This document shows, piece by piece, positions 15,473 to 24,373 of a stretch of DNA of 33,705 nt (positions are counted from its first letter, which is position 1; each line of letters begins with the position of its first letter). The notes beneath the pieces are model-generated. The model was not told the origin of the DNA. It saw nothing but the letters and a program-made list of their open reading frames with translations, and did not search any database. The position numbers and the translations under genes are program-made. The stretch lies in assembly GCA_035315685.1 (NCBI GenBank), contig DATFXR010000620.1:1-33705 (forward strand). Direction: 5' to 3'. Source of the DNA: QHWK01 sp035315685 (GTDB lineage Bacteria > Acidobacteriota > Vicinamibacteria > Vicinamibacterales > CAVVIG01).

Positions 15473-16456
15473 TCAGAACGAGATGACGAGCGCCGTCCGG
15501 ATGATCGTATCCAACCTGTCTTTGCGCGCATCCGCAGTGCCGAGCACGATCTTGATGCCGCCGGACGACTGCGTGCGGAGGAACTCGTCGCCTGACCCGG
15601 GAATGCCATCTGGGTTGACGATTTCGGCGAACGCGACGACGTCGAGGTCGGTCTCGAGTGCCGGCTCGGTCTCGAGCAACCACTGCACGCTGGCCTTGAG
15701 CGACAAATGACTGTTCATCGAGACCGCGATCCCGTTGGTGGTATTGATCGACGCGTCGGAGGTGTCGGCGAGATTGATGTTCGATGTGAAGATGCTGTCG
15801 AAGGTGGTGTTCTTGCCGAAATGCTCGGTATAGGACCAACCGAGCCGCACGCCGCCGAACCGCGGCTCCTTCTCGGGATCGGGTTTCTCCTCCTGGCGAT
15901 CGGTGTAACTCAGGCCATAGTCGGTCACAAAGCGCCGGTGCGCGTCGTCGGCCCACGTGTTCCCGACGCCGCCGAAGGCGATATATCGGCGCACGATTCC
16001 AGCATCCTTGTTGTGATCCCAGCTCGCGCCGGCGTTCCAGAAGAACCGCGGGCTGATGTTCTTGTCGTAGCGTCCGCTGATCAGATAGGTCTCGACATCT
16101 CTCGTCGGCTCGGGCTTGATCAAGGATGTCGGCGGACTTGACGGTCGAGCACCAACCGGAAATTCCAGACCGGGCTGTACCAGGAAGTAGCGGTCGTCCG
16201 AGGTGTCGGACTGCACACCGGTCACGTCGAACGAGAATCGAGCATCGGGCCACACGTATCGCAGATGATCGGCCAGTCCCAGCGTTTGGGCGGCTGAATT
16301 CCCTTCGGTGACGACCAGGCTGAAATCAGCGGAATTGGACCATCCCAGCTTCTTCTCTTTCTGATCCGTGCCCTGGTTCTGCGCCCACGCGTGCTCGGCA
16401 CCAAGCCACGCGAACGCAACCAGACTGAGCACGGCCACGCGTCGCCTTCTGGACAC
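15473..16456 (-). CDS. DUF481 family outer-membrane protein
   Basis: The protein has 327 residues and starts at the GTG at 16456, with GGAGG five bases upstream. It has a signal peptide (VAVLSLVAFAWLGAEHAWA, cleavage near AWA-QN). The mature part is an alternating beta-strand pattern: WSNSADFSLVVTEGNSAAQTLGL is the typical DUF481 opening, then repeated amphipathic strands (YLISGRYDKNISPRFFWNAG and NGIAVSMNSHLSLKASVQWL) and an aromatic C-terminus (TALVISF) suited to outer-membrane insertion. DUF481 proteins resemble YdiY; function unknown. It converges with the DUF190 gene and is probably monocistronic. Confidence 0.88.
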   Translation of the reverse strand: MSRRRRVAVLSLVAFAWLGAEHAWAQNQGTDQKEKKLGWSNSADFSLVVTEGNSAAQTLGLADHLRYVWPDARFSFDVTGVQSDTSDDRYFLVQPGLEFPVGARPSSPPTSLIKPEPTRDVETYLISGRYDKNISPRFFWNAGASWDHNKDAGIVRRYIAFGGVGNTWADDAHRRFVTDYGLSYTDRQEEKPDPEKEPRFGGVRLGWSYTEHFGKNTTFDSIFTSNINLADTSDASINTTNGIAVSMNSHLSLKASVQWLLETEPALETDLDVVAFAEIVNPDGIPGSGDEFLRTQSSGGIKIVLGTADARKDRLDTIIRTALVISF

Positions 16457-16692
16457 ACGCTCCTCCTCTCAGCACTGATTGTGACGAGTGGACCCACCAC
16501 GGCATCCGCGGCCAGCGAGACTAGTCAGGTCGCGGGTCTTCATCTACTGGCCATTGGTGCGATGCCTCGGTCACCCGCGCCACAGATTTGACGCGATTCC
16601 GTCACATTCATTTCACCCGCTGCCCGAAGCCCGCAGCGACCTCCCGCGGTCCAACCAGATAGATGGAACCAGCGCCGCTTCTGAGGAACGTC

Positions 16693-17115
16693 ATGGATAA
16701 AAACGTCATGGGTACGAACGTAGTCAGGTTGTCATCAGTTGTCGTTGCCGCAATGCTGATTGGCCTCGTCGTCGGCGTCACCGACGCGCGCGCTGATGAT
16801 GAGATTGTCGCGAAGGTCCCGTTCGCGTTCACCGTCGGCACCACGCATTTTGCGCCAGGCAGCTACATCGTCCGGTCGGCGAGCGAGGATCTGGCCTTGA
16901 TGGAGATTGTCAGTGTCGATCGCGCCGCAGCGGCGTTCGTGATGACCGTGCCGGGATCGGCCCCACGCGACGCAGCGCAGCCGCCCGAACTCGTGTTCAC
17001 GAAGATCGGCAACGACTACGTGCTGGCGCGGCTCGTATCGGCCGACGGCGACAATCGCGAGTTCGTCGAGCCGCATCACCACGACGTGCATGAATCATCC
17101 GGCGCAGCCCGCTGA
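16693..17115 (+). CDS. Small secreted conserved hypothetical protein
   Basis: The protein has 140 residues. The ATG at 16693 has GAGGA six bases upstream; an upstream ATG at 16663 lacks one. The signal peptide is VVRLSSVVVAAMLIGLVVGV ending at ARA-DDE. The mature part begins AKVPFAFTVGTTHFAPGSYIV, a motif I have seen in many small acidobacterial exported proteins, followed by FVMTVPGSAPRDAAQPPELVFTKIGNDYVL and a His-rich tail (EPHHHDVHE). It is likely a beta-sandwich protein; function unknown. The tail could bind metal, but this is a guess. Confidence 0.78.
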   Translation: MDKNVMGTNVVRLSSVVVAAMLIGLVVGVTDARADDEIVAKVPFAFTVGTTHFAPGSYIVRSASEDLALMEIVSVDRAAAAFVMTVPGSAPRDAAQPPELVFTKIGNDYVLARLVSADGDNREFVEPHHHDVHESSGAAR

Positions 17116-17117
17116 AT

Positions 17118-17330
17118 CGGCGCGGACCAGCCCGGCTTCAGGATGAGGTCGATGGAGTCCAGCGACTGCTGGGACACGAGCGTGTTGACCAGAAACCGTT
17201 GGCCGTCGCGGGAGACGTCGTACTGACAACGGCCACCCGGCACGTTCGTTGTGAACAGCTTGCGCGCCGCGCCGACCGAAATTCCCTCGTCGTGCGTCGA
17301 GATCTCGCCGGCCATGAGCGTGCCTCCGAA
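17118..17330 (-). pseudogene. C-terminal remnant of a TolB-type Ser/Thr kinase
   Basis: The peptide MAGEISTHDEGISVGAARKL, then FTTNVPGGRCQYDVSRDGQR and FLVNTLVSQQSLDSIDLIL corresponds to the last roughly 65 residues of the propeller of acidobacterial Ser/Thr kinases, where it normally ends in an NW(x)3-5L motif. Here the ending is replaced by an unrelated KPGWSAPIQRAA and on to 17076, overlapping the end of the gene on the other strand. No kinase domain is present upstream. An ATG at 17315 with GGAGG upstream exists, but a free-standing function is unlikely. Confidence 0.7.
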
Positions 17331-17414
17331 TCACGGTCGACCTGATCGACGGACCGGGATGAACCCCGCCATCGGCCGCTGAGGCGGAGGGGCGTAGACT
17401 GGCGGCAGCCTCTG

Positions 17415-18723
17415 ATGTCCTCTCTGCACGAGCAGGCGAAGGAATTGTTTCTCGCTGCCCTCGATCGCCCGCCGGGCGACCGCTCTGCCTTTCTGGATGC
17501 CGCCTGCGCCCACGATCCGGCGCTGAAGCACGAGGTCGAGTCGCTGCTCGCGTTTCACGTAGACGAGGAGGTGAAAGAGACCGACAGCGGCGAGGCGCTG
17601 CCCGACTCCGAGGAGCACCTCTTCGCGCCGGGTGTGATGTTCGCGGCCCGCTACCGGATGGTCAGGCTCCTGGGGCGCGGAGGCATGGGCGAAGTCTGGC
17701 AGGCGCCGACTTCACCAACACGACCGGTGAGACGGTATTCGATGGCGCGCTCAAGGTCGGACTCGCGGTTGCGCTGGAGCAATCGCCGTTTCTGAAGATA
17801 TTCCCCGACGCGCGCGTCCGCGAAACCCTGCGCCTGATGGAGCAATCGCCCGACCAGCGAGTCACGCCGTCGATCGGACGTGAGATTGCGCAGCGTGAAC
17901 ATTGAAGGCGCTCGTGGTCGGATCGATTGACAGCCTCGGCCGCAACTACGTGCTGGCGATCGAAGCGCTGAACGCAGGCACCGGCGACGTGATCGCCCGA
18001 CAGCAGATGGAGGTGACGAGCAAGGAGCAGGTGCTCACGGCGCTTGGCAAGGCCACGGCGAAGGTGCGCGAGCAACTTGGCGAGTCGCTCATCTCGATAC
18101 GGCAATTCGACGTCCCCTTGCCGCAAGCCACGACGTCCTCTCTCGAGGCGCTTCAGGCATATTCACGCGCACTCGATGAAGGACGAGTGACGCCGCGGTT
18201 CCAAGCCATCCCGCATCTCAAGCGTGCCATCGAGCTCGATCCCGACTTCGCAATGGCGCTGGCGCTGTTGTCGGGGTACTACGCAAACCTCGGTCAGCCG
18301 ACGCTGGCGCCGGCGCTGTCCCAGCGGGCATTCGATCTTCGCGACCGGGTGAGTGAACGCGAGCGGTTCTTCATCTCCTGGCGATATTACCGGGACGCGA
18401 GGCAGGCGTGGGACCGAGGACTCGAGGTTGCCCGATCGTGGGCGGCGACGTACCCGAGGGACGGAAATGCCTTCATCAGCGTGGGCGTGGCGGCGACCGT
18501 GCAGGGTCAGTACGAGCAGGCAGTCGATTCCCTTCGCGCGGCGGCTCGTCTCGATCCTCACGCCGTTCTCCCACGGCTCGACCTTGCGGACGCGCTGTTG
18601 TTCCTCAATCGTTTCGACGAGGCGAAGGAGGTTCTTCAACAGGCAGAGGCTGCACACCTCGACCTCGTCGAACTTCGGCGGTTGTCGTACCTCCTTGCGT
18701 TCATCCTTCGACCGGGAAAGTGA
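17415..18723 (+). pseudogene. Ser/Thr kinase-TPR gene with deleted catalytic core and a frameshift
   Basis: The start (17415-17700) is the normal N-terminus of this kinase class: the leader LFLAALDRPPGDRSAFLDAA and the glycine loop YRMVRLLGRGGMGEVWQA. At about 17702 the sequence jumps out of frame into the far C-terminal part (from 17708, DFTNTTGETVFDGALKVGLA). The whole catalytic domain from the Lys strand onward and the linker are missing. A stop at about 17903 is bypassed by a -1 shift, after which the TPR region continues (17902-18723), including LKRAIELDPDFAMALALLSG and AVDSLRAAARLDPHAVLP. It ends abruptly at about 18700 where another gene remnant begins. No kinase activity is possible; the TPR part alone (273 residues) could in principle be translated. 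Confidence 0.82.
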
Positions 18724-18893
18724 TCGAATCGCTCGCCTGGCGCGTGCCTATCACATACAACAGCGGCAGGTAATGATCGGGCGTCGGAATCGAGAGCCGA
18801 GCCTCGCCCCCGAGCGACTCGTAGTCGACGAGCGCCTTGTGATCGCCCGCGAGCAGGAGGTCCCTCGCCTCGGTTTCGAAACGTACGGCCCAA
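18701..18893 (-). pseudogene. C-terminal fragment of a LigB/DODA-type extradiol dioxygenase
   Basis: The minus strand encodes about 63 residues: WAVRFETEARDLLLAGDHKA, LVDYESLGGEARLSIPTPDH and YLPLLYVIGTRQASDSITFP, then VEG and a stop at 18701-18703. This matches the C-terminus of the 4,5-DOPA dioxygenase (YgiD-like) family, including the PTPDHYLPLL histidine region, but the normal last residues after FPVEG (GGSISM-type ending) are missing. The N-terminal two thirds are absent. It abuts the truncated TPR pseudogene at about 18700, marking a deletion joint. Confidence 0.72.
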
Positions 18894-18906
18894 CGCCGGC
18901 AGCACG

Positions 18907-19452
18907 TCAGGCGACGATTCGACGCACGGCCAGTGACAGCATCAGTCGTGTCATCCCGCTGAACACCATGCTGATGCCGATCAGCGTACCGACGACCCAG
19001 ACCGCGCTCGACGGCCACGTGCTCCAGATCATCACCGCCAGGACGAGCGTCACGACGCCGTCGAAGAGGAGCCAGCCACTGCCGTGCGCCGGTCGCAGTC
19101 GAAACGACAGCACCAACTCGAGAATGCCTTCGATCAACAGATAGAAGGCGATCACCAGCGTCAACGACGCCAGACCGGCCACCGGGTTCGCGACGAGATA
19201 CAGCCCGGCCAGGCCATACACGAACCCAAGCAGAATCTCCCAGAGCACGGAGCCCGCCCGGCCGGCGCGCCACGCAAACGCGAGGTGAAGCACGCCGCTG
19301 AAGACCAGGAGCCACCCGACGATGGCGGTGATCGCGACGCCGGCGATCACCGGCGCGCCAATCGCCAGCACGCCGGCCGCCATCATCAACACGCTGAGAA
19401 CAATCGACCACGTCGTCGCCTTGTGGATATCCGCCGACAGCGTGTCTGCCAT
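18907..19452 (-). CDS. HdeD family (DUF308) membrane protein
   Basis: The protein has 181 residues and about six hydrophobic helices in three repeats: WSIVLSVLMMAAGVLAIGAP, ITAIVGWLLVFSGVLHLAFA, GFVYGLAGLYLVANPVAGLA and LLFDGVVTLVLAVMIWSTWP. The three-fold GWLL---G--H/-LV pattern and the size are those of HdeD, an inner-membrane protein linked to acid resistance in E. coli; here the role is inferred only. The ATG at 19452 has AAGGAGG five bases upstream. It follows the dps gene by 47 bp on the same strand, suggesting a stress operon. Confidence 0.9.
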   Translation of the reverse strand: MADTLSADIHKATTWSIVLSVLMMAAGVLAIGAPVIAGVAITAIVGWLLVFSGVLHLAFAWRAGRAGSVLWEILLGFVYGLAGLYLVANPVAGLASLTLVIAFYLLIEGILELVLSFRLRPAHGSGWLLFDGVVTLVLAVMIWSTWPSSAVWVVGTLIGISMVFSGMTRLMLSLAVRRIVA

Positions 19453-19499
19453 GACATCCTCCTTCGCGAGATCGGTTCTCGACGCAACTTCCTGTCTGC

Positions 19500-20093
19500 C
19501 TATTTGGCTCGAACAACCGGCGTGTCGACGACGTGCTCGGCGATGAACCAGACCTGCAGTTCGTTGGTGCGAATCACATCGCTGACCAGCAGGTCGTTCG
19601 TGCCATCGTCCTCTCGCGCGGTAGCGAGTCGCGCCATCGCGCGGGCCTCCTTCAGCACGATTTCGTGCGCGTGCAGGAGCCGGGAAATCTGGACGGGAAC
19701 CGGCTCCCGCCCTTTCGGCGGTCTGGGGATCAGGGTTGTCTCGGCGACATCCTGCGCCATCGCGACGCTCACGCCGCCGAGCAACTGGATGCGTTCGGCG
19801 ATCGCATCGACCAATTTGGACTGTTCGTCGTAGTGCTTGTCGAACAACAGGTGCAGCTGATAGAAGGTGTGGCCCGACACCTGCCAGTGGTGCTTCTTGT
19901 AGAGATCGCGCAGCGCCATGGTGTCTGCGAGGATCTGATTGAGGTTGTCGACACTTTCTTTACAAGCCGACTCGGCAAGCGCAATCGGCATGCGAATCAG
20001 GTGTCGCCACGGTTGAATTTCGTGGCCCTGCTGATGGGTCAGCGGGCTGGCATGCTGCAGGATTTCGTCCGCATCGAGGATCGCTTTCGACAT
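19500..20093 (-). CDS. dps: Dps-family DNA starvation/ferritin-like protein
   Basis: The protein has 197 residues, about 30 longer than common Dps proteins. The four-helix bundle and intersubunit ferroxidase centre are visible: His69 (KHHWQVSG), His81 and Asp85 (LHLLFDKHYDE), Asp96 and Glu100 (VDAIAERIQLLGG). It is predicted to form a dodecamer that oxidises and stores iron using peroxide, protecting DNA. The N-terminal 35 residues and the C-terminal part after residue 165 (LLVSDVIRTNELQVWFIAEH) contain the extra length. The ATG at 20093 has AGGGGAG upstream. First gene of a likely dps-hdeD unit. Confidence 0.92.
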   Translation of the reverse strand: MSKAILDADEILQHASPLTHQQGHEIQPWRHLIRMPIALAESACKESVDNLNQILADTMALRDLYKKHHWQVSGHTFYQLHLLFDKHYDEQSKLVDAIAERIQLLGGVSVAMAQDVAETTLIPRPPKGREPVPVQISRLLHAHEIVLKEARAMARLATAREDDGTNDLLVSDVIRTNELQVWFIAEHVVDTPVVRAK

Positions 20094-20288
20094 CGTCTCT
20101 CCCCTTTCGCCTTCACGCCGACGGCTCGACAGAAGATCGATTCTAGTCCTTTTGCGTGATCGGAAAGAGCGACCGCAAAGAACACAGGCGCATGATTGTG
20201 TCCTTTCCTCAGCGGCGCCTACGCCTCTCCGCGACCTCGACGCTTCTTTGTCATTCGTTAGCCCGGCTGCCGCCGATCACGGCGTGCT

Positions 20289-20609
20289 ATGATGCGCGCC
20301 GTGCGGCTGACCATCGGCAGACTGCTGGCCGCGACGCTGTTGGCGCTCTGCATCGGCGTGCAGGCGCTCGAGGCGACCGGACGCTGGGATCAGACGTTCC
20401 AGGATACCGGGGACGAGGCGATCATCGTCACGGCCGTGCTCTGCATCGGTGCCGCGCTGGTCGTCGCCGGCGCGATGCGTCACCGCGTCTCTCTGTCAGT
20501 CATCACCTCGCCGATCCCGGCTGCCCGCGCTGCCGATCTGCCACGGTTCGTACCTCCGGCTGCCTGCTCTGCATCCAGCGCGAGTCCTCCACTCAGCCTG
20601 CGGATTTAG
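20289..20609 (+). CDS. Small membrane protein upstream of the TonB receptor
   Basis: The protein has 106 residues. A basic start (MMRAVRLTIGR) is followed by a hydrophobic helix (about 11-27), a short polar stretch with ALEATGRWDQTFQDTGDEA and a second hydrophobic helix (about 43-62, IIVTAVLCIGAALVVAGAM). The Ala/Pro-rich C-terminus ends in PPLSLRI. I do not recognise a family. It precedes the TonB-dependent receptor by 93 bp on the same strand, a position often taken by small proteins co-expressed with metal-uptake receptors. No clear Shine-Dalgarno is visible, so the start could be the second ATG. Confidence 0.6.
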   Translation: MMRAVRLTIGRLLAATLLALCIGVQALEATGRWDQTFQDTGDEAIIVTAVLCIGAALVVAGAMRHRVSLSVITSPIPAARAADLPRFVPPAACSASSASPPLSLRI

Positions 20610-20702
20610 CAACCACGCGAATCGACAGGTAACTGCGATACACGCACGGCGTAGTCCACCACGTCCCGTGTCTCGCGCCGATTGGCTCGCGTGGAGATCT
20701 GT

Positions 20703-22835
20703 ATGCGGCGGCTGCTCGGGGGAGTGCTCCTCCTGCTGAATGCGACGATCGTGGCCGGACAGGAATCGGCGCGCCTTCGGATCGAGGTCCGAAGCGCCGA
20801 CGGTCCGGTTCGCGACGCCGACGTGGTCATCAATGGAGTCACTCAAAAAACGGACCTGCAGGGCATCGCGCTGTTCACCGTTCCACCGGGCGAGGCGGAA
20901 ATCGTCGTGGTGAAGAGCGGATTCGCGCCGGCGTCAGCGTCGGTCGACGTCGCAGCGAACCAGCAACAGACCGCCACGATCGAGCTGAGTCGCACCGCAT
21001 CGGTGGAAGAACACGTCACCGTGTCAGCCACGCGCACTGATCGCGGCATCGAAGATCAGCCGATGCGCGTCGAGGTGGTCGACCACGAGGAGATCGATGA
21101 GAAGGTGATGATGACGCCTGGCGACGTCGTCATGCTGCTCAACGAGACCGGCGGCATGCGCGTCCAGGCGACCTCGCCGTCGCTCGGCGCCGCCAGCATC
21201 AGGATTCAAGGCATGAAGGGCCGGTATACCCGATTTCTGTCGGACGGCCTGCCGCTCTTCGGCGAGCAGGTGTCGCTGGGCCTCATGCAGATTCCTCCGC
21301 TCGATCTCGGACGCGTCGAGGTGATCAAGGGCGTCGCCTCCTCGTTGTACGGCGCCGGCGCGATGAGCGGCGTCGTCAACCTCGTCTCGAGACGACCCGA
21401 CACGCACGCTGAACGCCAGATCCTGTTCAACGTCTCAACCCGCGGCGCGACCGATGCCGGACTGTGGTACTCGACGCCGCTGTCTCAGGACTGGGGCTTC
21501 ACGCTTCTGGGCAGCGCCAACGGACAGGCGCGAAACGATGTGAACGCCGACGGCTGGTCGGATCTCCCGAAGTACGAACGTGCGGTCGTTCGTCCGCGCG
21601 TGTTCTGGGACAACCACGCCGGCCGATCGTTTTTCGCGACGGCGGGCGGCACGTGGGAAAACCGCACCGGCGGCACCATGCCTGGCATGTCGCTGCCGTC
21701 CGACGGACCGTACGTGGAGGCGCTCGATACGACGCGCGGCGATGCCGGTCTGGCGTTTCAGGCACTGTCCGCGAAGGGGCTGGTGTGGAGTGCGCGGGCG
21801 TCGTGGTCGGCACAGCATCAGGATCACCAGTTCGGAGAGGTGATCGAACGGGACGATCACGACAGCGGGTTCGCCGAACTCACGCTCCGACGGGCCATCG
21901 CGCATCACACGATCGTGGCGGGAGCGGCCATCGAGCGCGATCGGTTTCAGCCGCTCGATACACCCCGGTTCGCGTATACCTATGTGACGCCCGGCGTGTT
22001 CGTGCAGGACGACGCGGATGTCGCGCGATGGCTGGCGTTATCGGCCAGCGCCCGTCTCGACCATCACAACGTGTACGGAACGTTTTTCAGTCCGCGCGTT
22101 TCCGCATTGCTTCGCGAGGGTCCGTGGTCGAGCCGCCTCTCCTTCGGCACCGGCTTCTTTCCCGCGACTCCGATCACAGAGGAGACCGAGGCCGCAGGGC
22201 TGTCACGCTTGTCGGTTGCCGGTCCGCTCAAAGCAGAGCGCGGTACGAGCACGTCGATCGACGTCACCCGCACGGCCGGTCCGCTGTCGGCTACATTGAC
22301 CGGGTTCTATTCGCGGATCGTCGATCCGGTTGAAGTCGAACGTACAAAGCGGTACGTGCTCGGAAACCTGCCAACGCCGACGACGAACGCGGGCCTCGAA
22401 GCCATCGCCATCTGGAAAACCGAGGATTTCTCGCTGGTTGCGAACTACGCGTTCGTCCGGTCGCGGGAGGACACGGCGGAAGGGCGCGCTGACGTTCCCC
22501 TGACGCCGCGGCACAGTGTCGGTCTCGATGCGGCATGGGAGCCCGGCGATGTGTGGCGGCTGGGCATCGAGTGGTACTACACCGGCGTTCAACGGCTGGA
22601 GGCGAACCCGTACCGCTGCGAGAGCGCGCCTTACAGCGTCTTCGGGATACTCGCGAATCGCCGTCTGGGCCGCCTGCTCCTCTTCGTCAACGGCGAGAAC
22701 CTCACCAACGTCAAGCAGACCGACTGGGATCCGTTGTTGCGGCCTTCGCGCGGCGTCGACGGGCGCTGGACGGTGGACGCGTGGGCACCACTCGATGGGC
22801 GCGTGATCAATGGCGGCGTGCGCATCAAGTTTTGA
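20703..22835 (+). CDS. TonB-dependent outer-membrane receptor
   Basis: The protein has 710 residues from the ATG at 20703, which has GGAG six bases upstream. Signal peptide MRRLLGGVLLLLNATIVAG. Next is a carboxypeptidase-regulatory-like domain (about 25-105, RIEVRSADGPVRDADVVING), then the TonB box/plug (VEEHVTVSATRTDRGIEDQP; plug with SIRIQGMKGRYTRFLSDGLP and RVEVIKGVASSLYGAGAMSG). The remainder is a 22-strand barrel, with the TonB-dep_Rec signature FVNGENLTNVKQTDWDPLLR and the terminal strand NGGVRIKF ending in Phe. It imports an iron-chelate, copper or similar ligand; the substrate cannot be fixed from sequence. Confidence 0.95.
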   Translation: MRRLLGGVLLLLNATIVAGQESARLRIEVRSADGPVRDADVVINGVTQKTDLQGIALFTVPPGEAEIVVVKSGFAPASASVDVAANQQQTATIELSRTASVEEHVTVSATRTDRGIEDQPMRVEVVDHEEIDEKVMMTPGDVVMLLNETGGMRVQATSPSLGAASIRIQGMKGRYTRFLSDGLPLFGEQVSLGLMQIPPLDLGRVEVIKGVASSLYGAGAMSGVVNLVSRRPDTHAERQILFNVSTRGATDAGLWYSTPLSQDWGFTLLGSANGQARNDVNADGWSDLPKYERAVVRPRVFWDNHAGRSFFATAGGTWENRTGGTMPGMSLPSDGPYVEALDTTRGDAGLAFQALSAKGLVWSARASWSAQHQDHQFGEVIERDDHDSGFAELTLRRAIAHHTIVAGAAIERDRFQPLDTPRFAYTYVTPGVFVQDDADVARWLALSASARLDHHNVYGTFFSPRVSALLREGPWSSRLSFGTGFFPATPITEETEAAGLSRLSVAGPLKAERGTSTSIDVTRTAGPLSATLTGFYSRIVDPVEVERTKRYVLGNLPTPTTNAGLEAIAIWKTEDFSLVANYAFVRSREDTAEGRADVPLTPRHSVGLDAAWEPGDVWRLGIEWYYTGVQRLEANPYRCESAPYSVFGILANRRLGRLLLFVNGENLTNVKQTDWDPLLRPSRGVDGRWTVDAWAPLDGRVINGGVRIKF

Positions 22836-23007
22836 GCATCGACGCCGCTTCCCGTCCGGCCCCTTCTCTCAACCGCCCAGCATGAAAACCGGCGCGCCGC
22901 TCGACGTGCGCGGCGTGAAATCCATCGCGTTCGCCCGCCCCGCAGCGATCAGACATCAAGGCGGCTGACGATTGCCAGATTCGTCATCTCGAAATAACAG
23001 CGACATC

Positions 23008-24279
23008 CTATGACTTCGTTGCCGTTGCGAACGCGACCTGCGCGTAGTGGACGAGGAAATCGCGCCACAGGAACCAGTAGTGACGGCCTGGGATCTCGCG
23101 ATATGTCGTGTTGAACCCGTCCTTCTTCACGAGCTCGGACAGCGTCACCGTTCGATCGCGCGCCATGTCGGTGGTGCCCGCGCCGAGCCAGTAGAACTTC
23201 ACGCCACCGGCCTTGACGGCTTCGAGCTGTTTCTGAAACGTCTCATCGACTGCCTGCGGACCTGAACTGAAGACGCCGATGTAGGCGAACGTGCCCGGGT
23301 TGTTGTTCGTCGCGGCGAGCGTGTGGCCTCCTCCCATCGACAGGCCCGCGATCGCGCGATCATCTTTTGCAGCGAGCACGCGGAAGCGCTTCTCGACGAA
23401 CGGAATCACGTCCTTCACGAGGCTTTCGGGGTACGAACCGGCGTACGGCTGCGGCGCACCGCCGCGCCCGCCCGGAGCTCCCGCGCGTCCGGCAGAGGCT
23501 TGCTCCGCCTGGACCGGCGGCGGCGCCGGAGCCTGGACGGTCTGCCTCGCCGGCGTCGGGCCGAATCCGAGGCCCTGCGACACGGTCTGCGCAGCGTTGC
23601 CGTTCGGCATCACCACGATCATCGGCTTCGCTTTTCCGGCGGCGATGAGATTGTCCATGATGATGTTCGCGCGGCCCATCGTGAGCCACGCATCTTCGTC
23701 GCCGCCGCCGCCGTGCAGCAGGTACAGGACTGGGTACTTCTGTCCGTTCGCCTCGTACCCGGGCGGCGTGTACACCATCATGCGACGGCTCGCGAGCTTC
23801 AACGTCGGCGACGGATACCAGACCGCCTGCACCGTGCCATGCGCCACATCCCTGAAATCCCACCACTCGGACTCCGGGCCGGAGATCATCAGCAGGTTGT
23901 CGTAGCGAGCGCCGTCGCGCTGCGTCTCCGCGTTGTTGGGATCGAGCGCCTTCACGCCGTCGACCATGAACCAGTAGCCCCAGAGCTGCGGCGCGAGCGG
24001 GCCGATGGTCGTGGCCCAGATACCCGCCTCGTCTTTCGTCATCTTCAGGTTGGTTCCGCTGTCCCAGCTGCCGTTCAGCGTCACCTCCGACGCTTTCGGC
24101 GCCAGCAGGCGGAACGTCACCGTGCGGTCCGGATGGATGTCCGGCGATCGCAGCGGGGCCGGACGGGCGGCTGCGGACGTCACAGCGGCTGGTGGTTGCT
24201 GGGCCGCGAGTGATGCGGCGATGACGAAGCCGATGAGTGCGACGATCCCCGACAGACGGGCGGTGAGGGAAATGTTCAT
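23008..24279 (-). CDS. Secreted esterase D/CE1-like carbohydrate esterase with N-terminal E-set domain
   Basis: The protein has 423 residues from the ATG at 24279 (GAGG six bases upstream). Signal peptide about 1-26 (SGIVALIGFVIAASLAA). Residues about 48-135 form an early-set/CBM48-like domain (TVTFRLLAPKASEVTLNGSW, GYWFMVDGVKALDP). The alpha/beta hydrolase domain follows (YPVLYLLHGGGGDEDAW), with the nucleophile Ser314 in AGLSMGGGH and the catalytic His400 in PGRHYWFLWRDFL; the acid is probably Asp371. A Gly/Ala/Pro/Gln-rich insert (about 239-281) separates the core strands from the nucleophile. It is close to XynZ-type feruloyl esterases. Divergent from the amidohydrolase gene, 94 bp apart. 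Confidence 0.92.
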   Translation of the reverse strand: MNISLTARLSGIVALIGFVIAASLAAQQPPAAVTSAAARPAPLRSPDIHPDRTVTFRLLAPKASEVTLNGSWDSGTNLKMTKDEAGIWATTIGPLAPQLWGYWFMVDGVKALDPNNAETQRDGARYDNLLMISGPESEWWDFRDVAHGTVQAVWYPSPTLKLASRRMMVYTPPGYEANGQKYPVLYLLHGGGGDEDAWLTMGRANIIMDNLIAAGKAKPMIVVMPNGNAAQTVSQGLGFGPTPARQTVQAPAPPPVQAEQASAGRAGAPGGRGGAPQPYAGSYPESLVKDVIPFVEKRFRVLAAKDDRAIAGLSMGGGHTLAATNNNPGTFAYIGVFSSGPQAVDETFQKQLEAVKAGGVKFYWLGAGTTDMARDRTVTLSELVKKDGFNTTYREIPGRHYWFLWRDFLVHYAQVAFATATKS

Positions 24280-24373
24280 ACGTACCTCGCTGGAGCGGTA
24301 TTCTAAAGCGCCGGCCGGCGGCACGCACGCCGTCGCACATAGCGCGCACATTGCGGTGCCTGAGGTCCTGCCG

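Noticed and set aside
20610..20702. Possible cobalamin or other riboswitch before the TonB receptor
   Set aside because: No B12-box-like sequence or conserved helices found; the gap is also too short.
22836..23007. Small plus-strand frame (MKTGAPLDVRG...) in the gap after the TonB receptor
   Set aside because: About 30 residues, no ribosome binding site and no family pattern.
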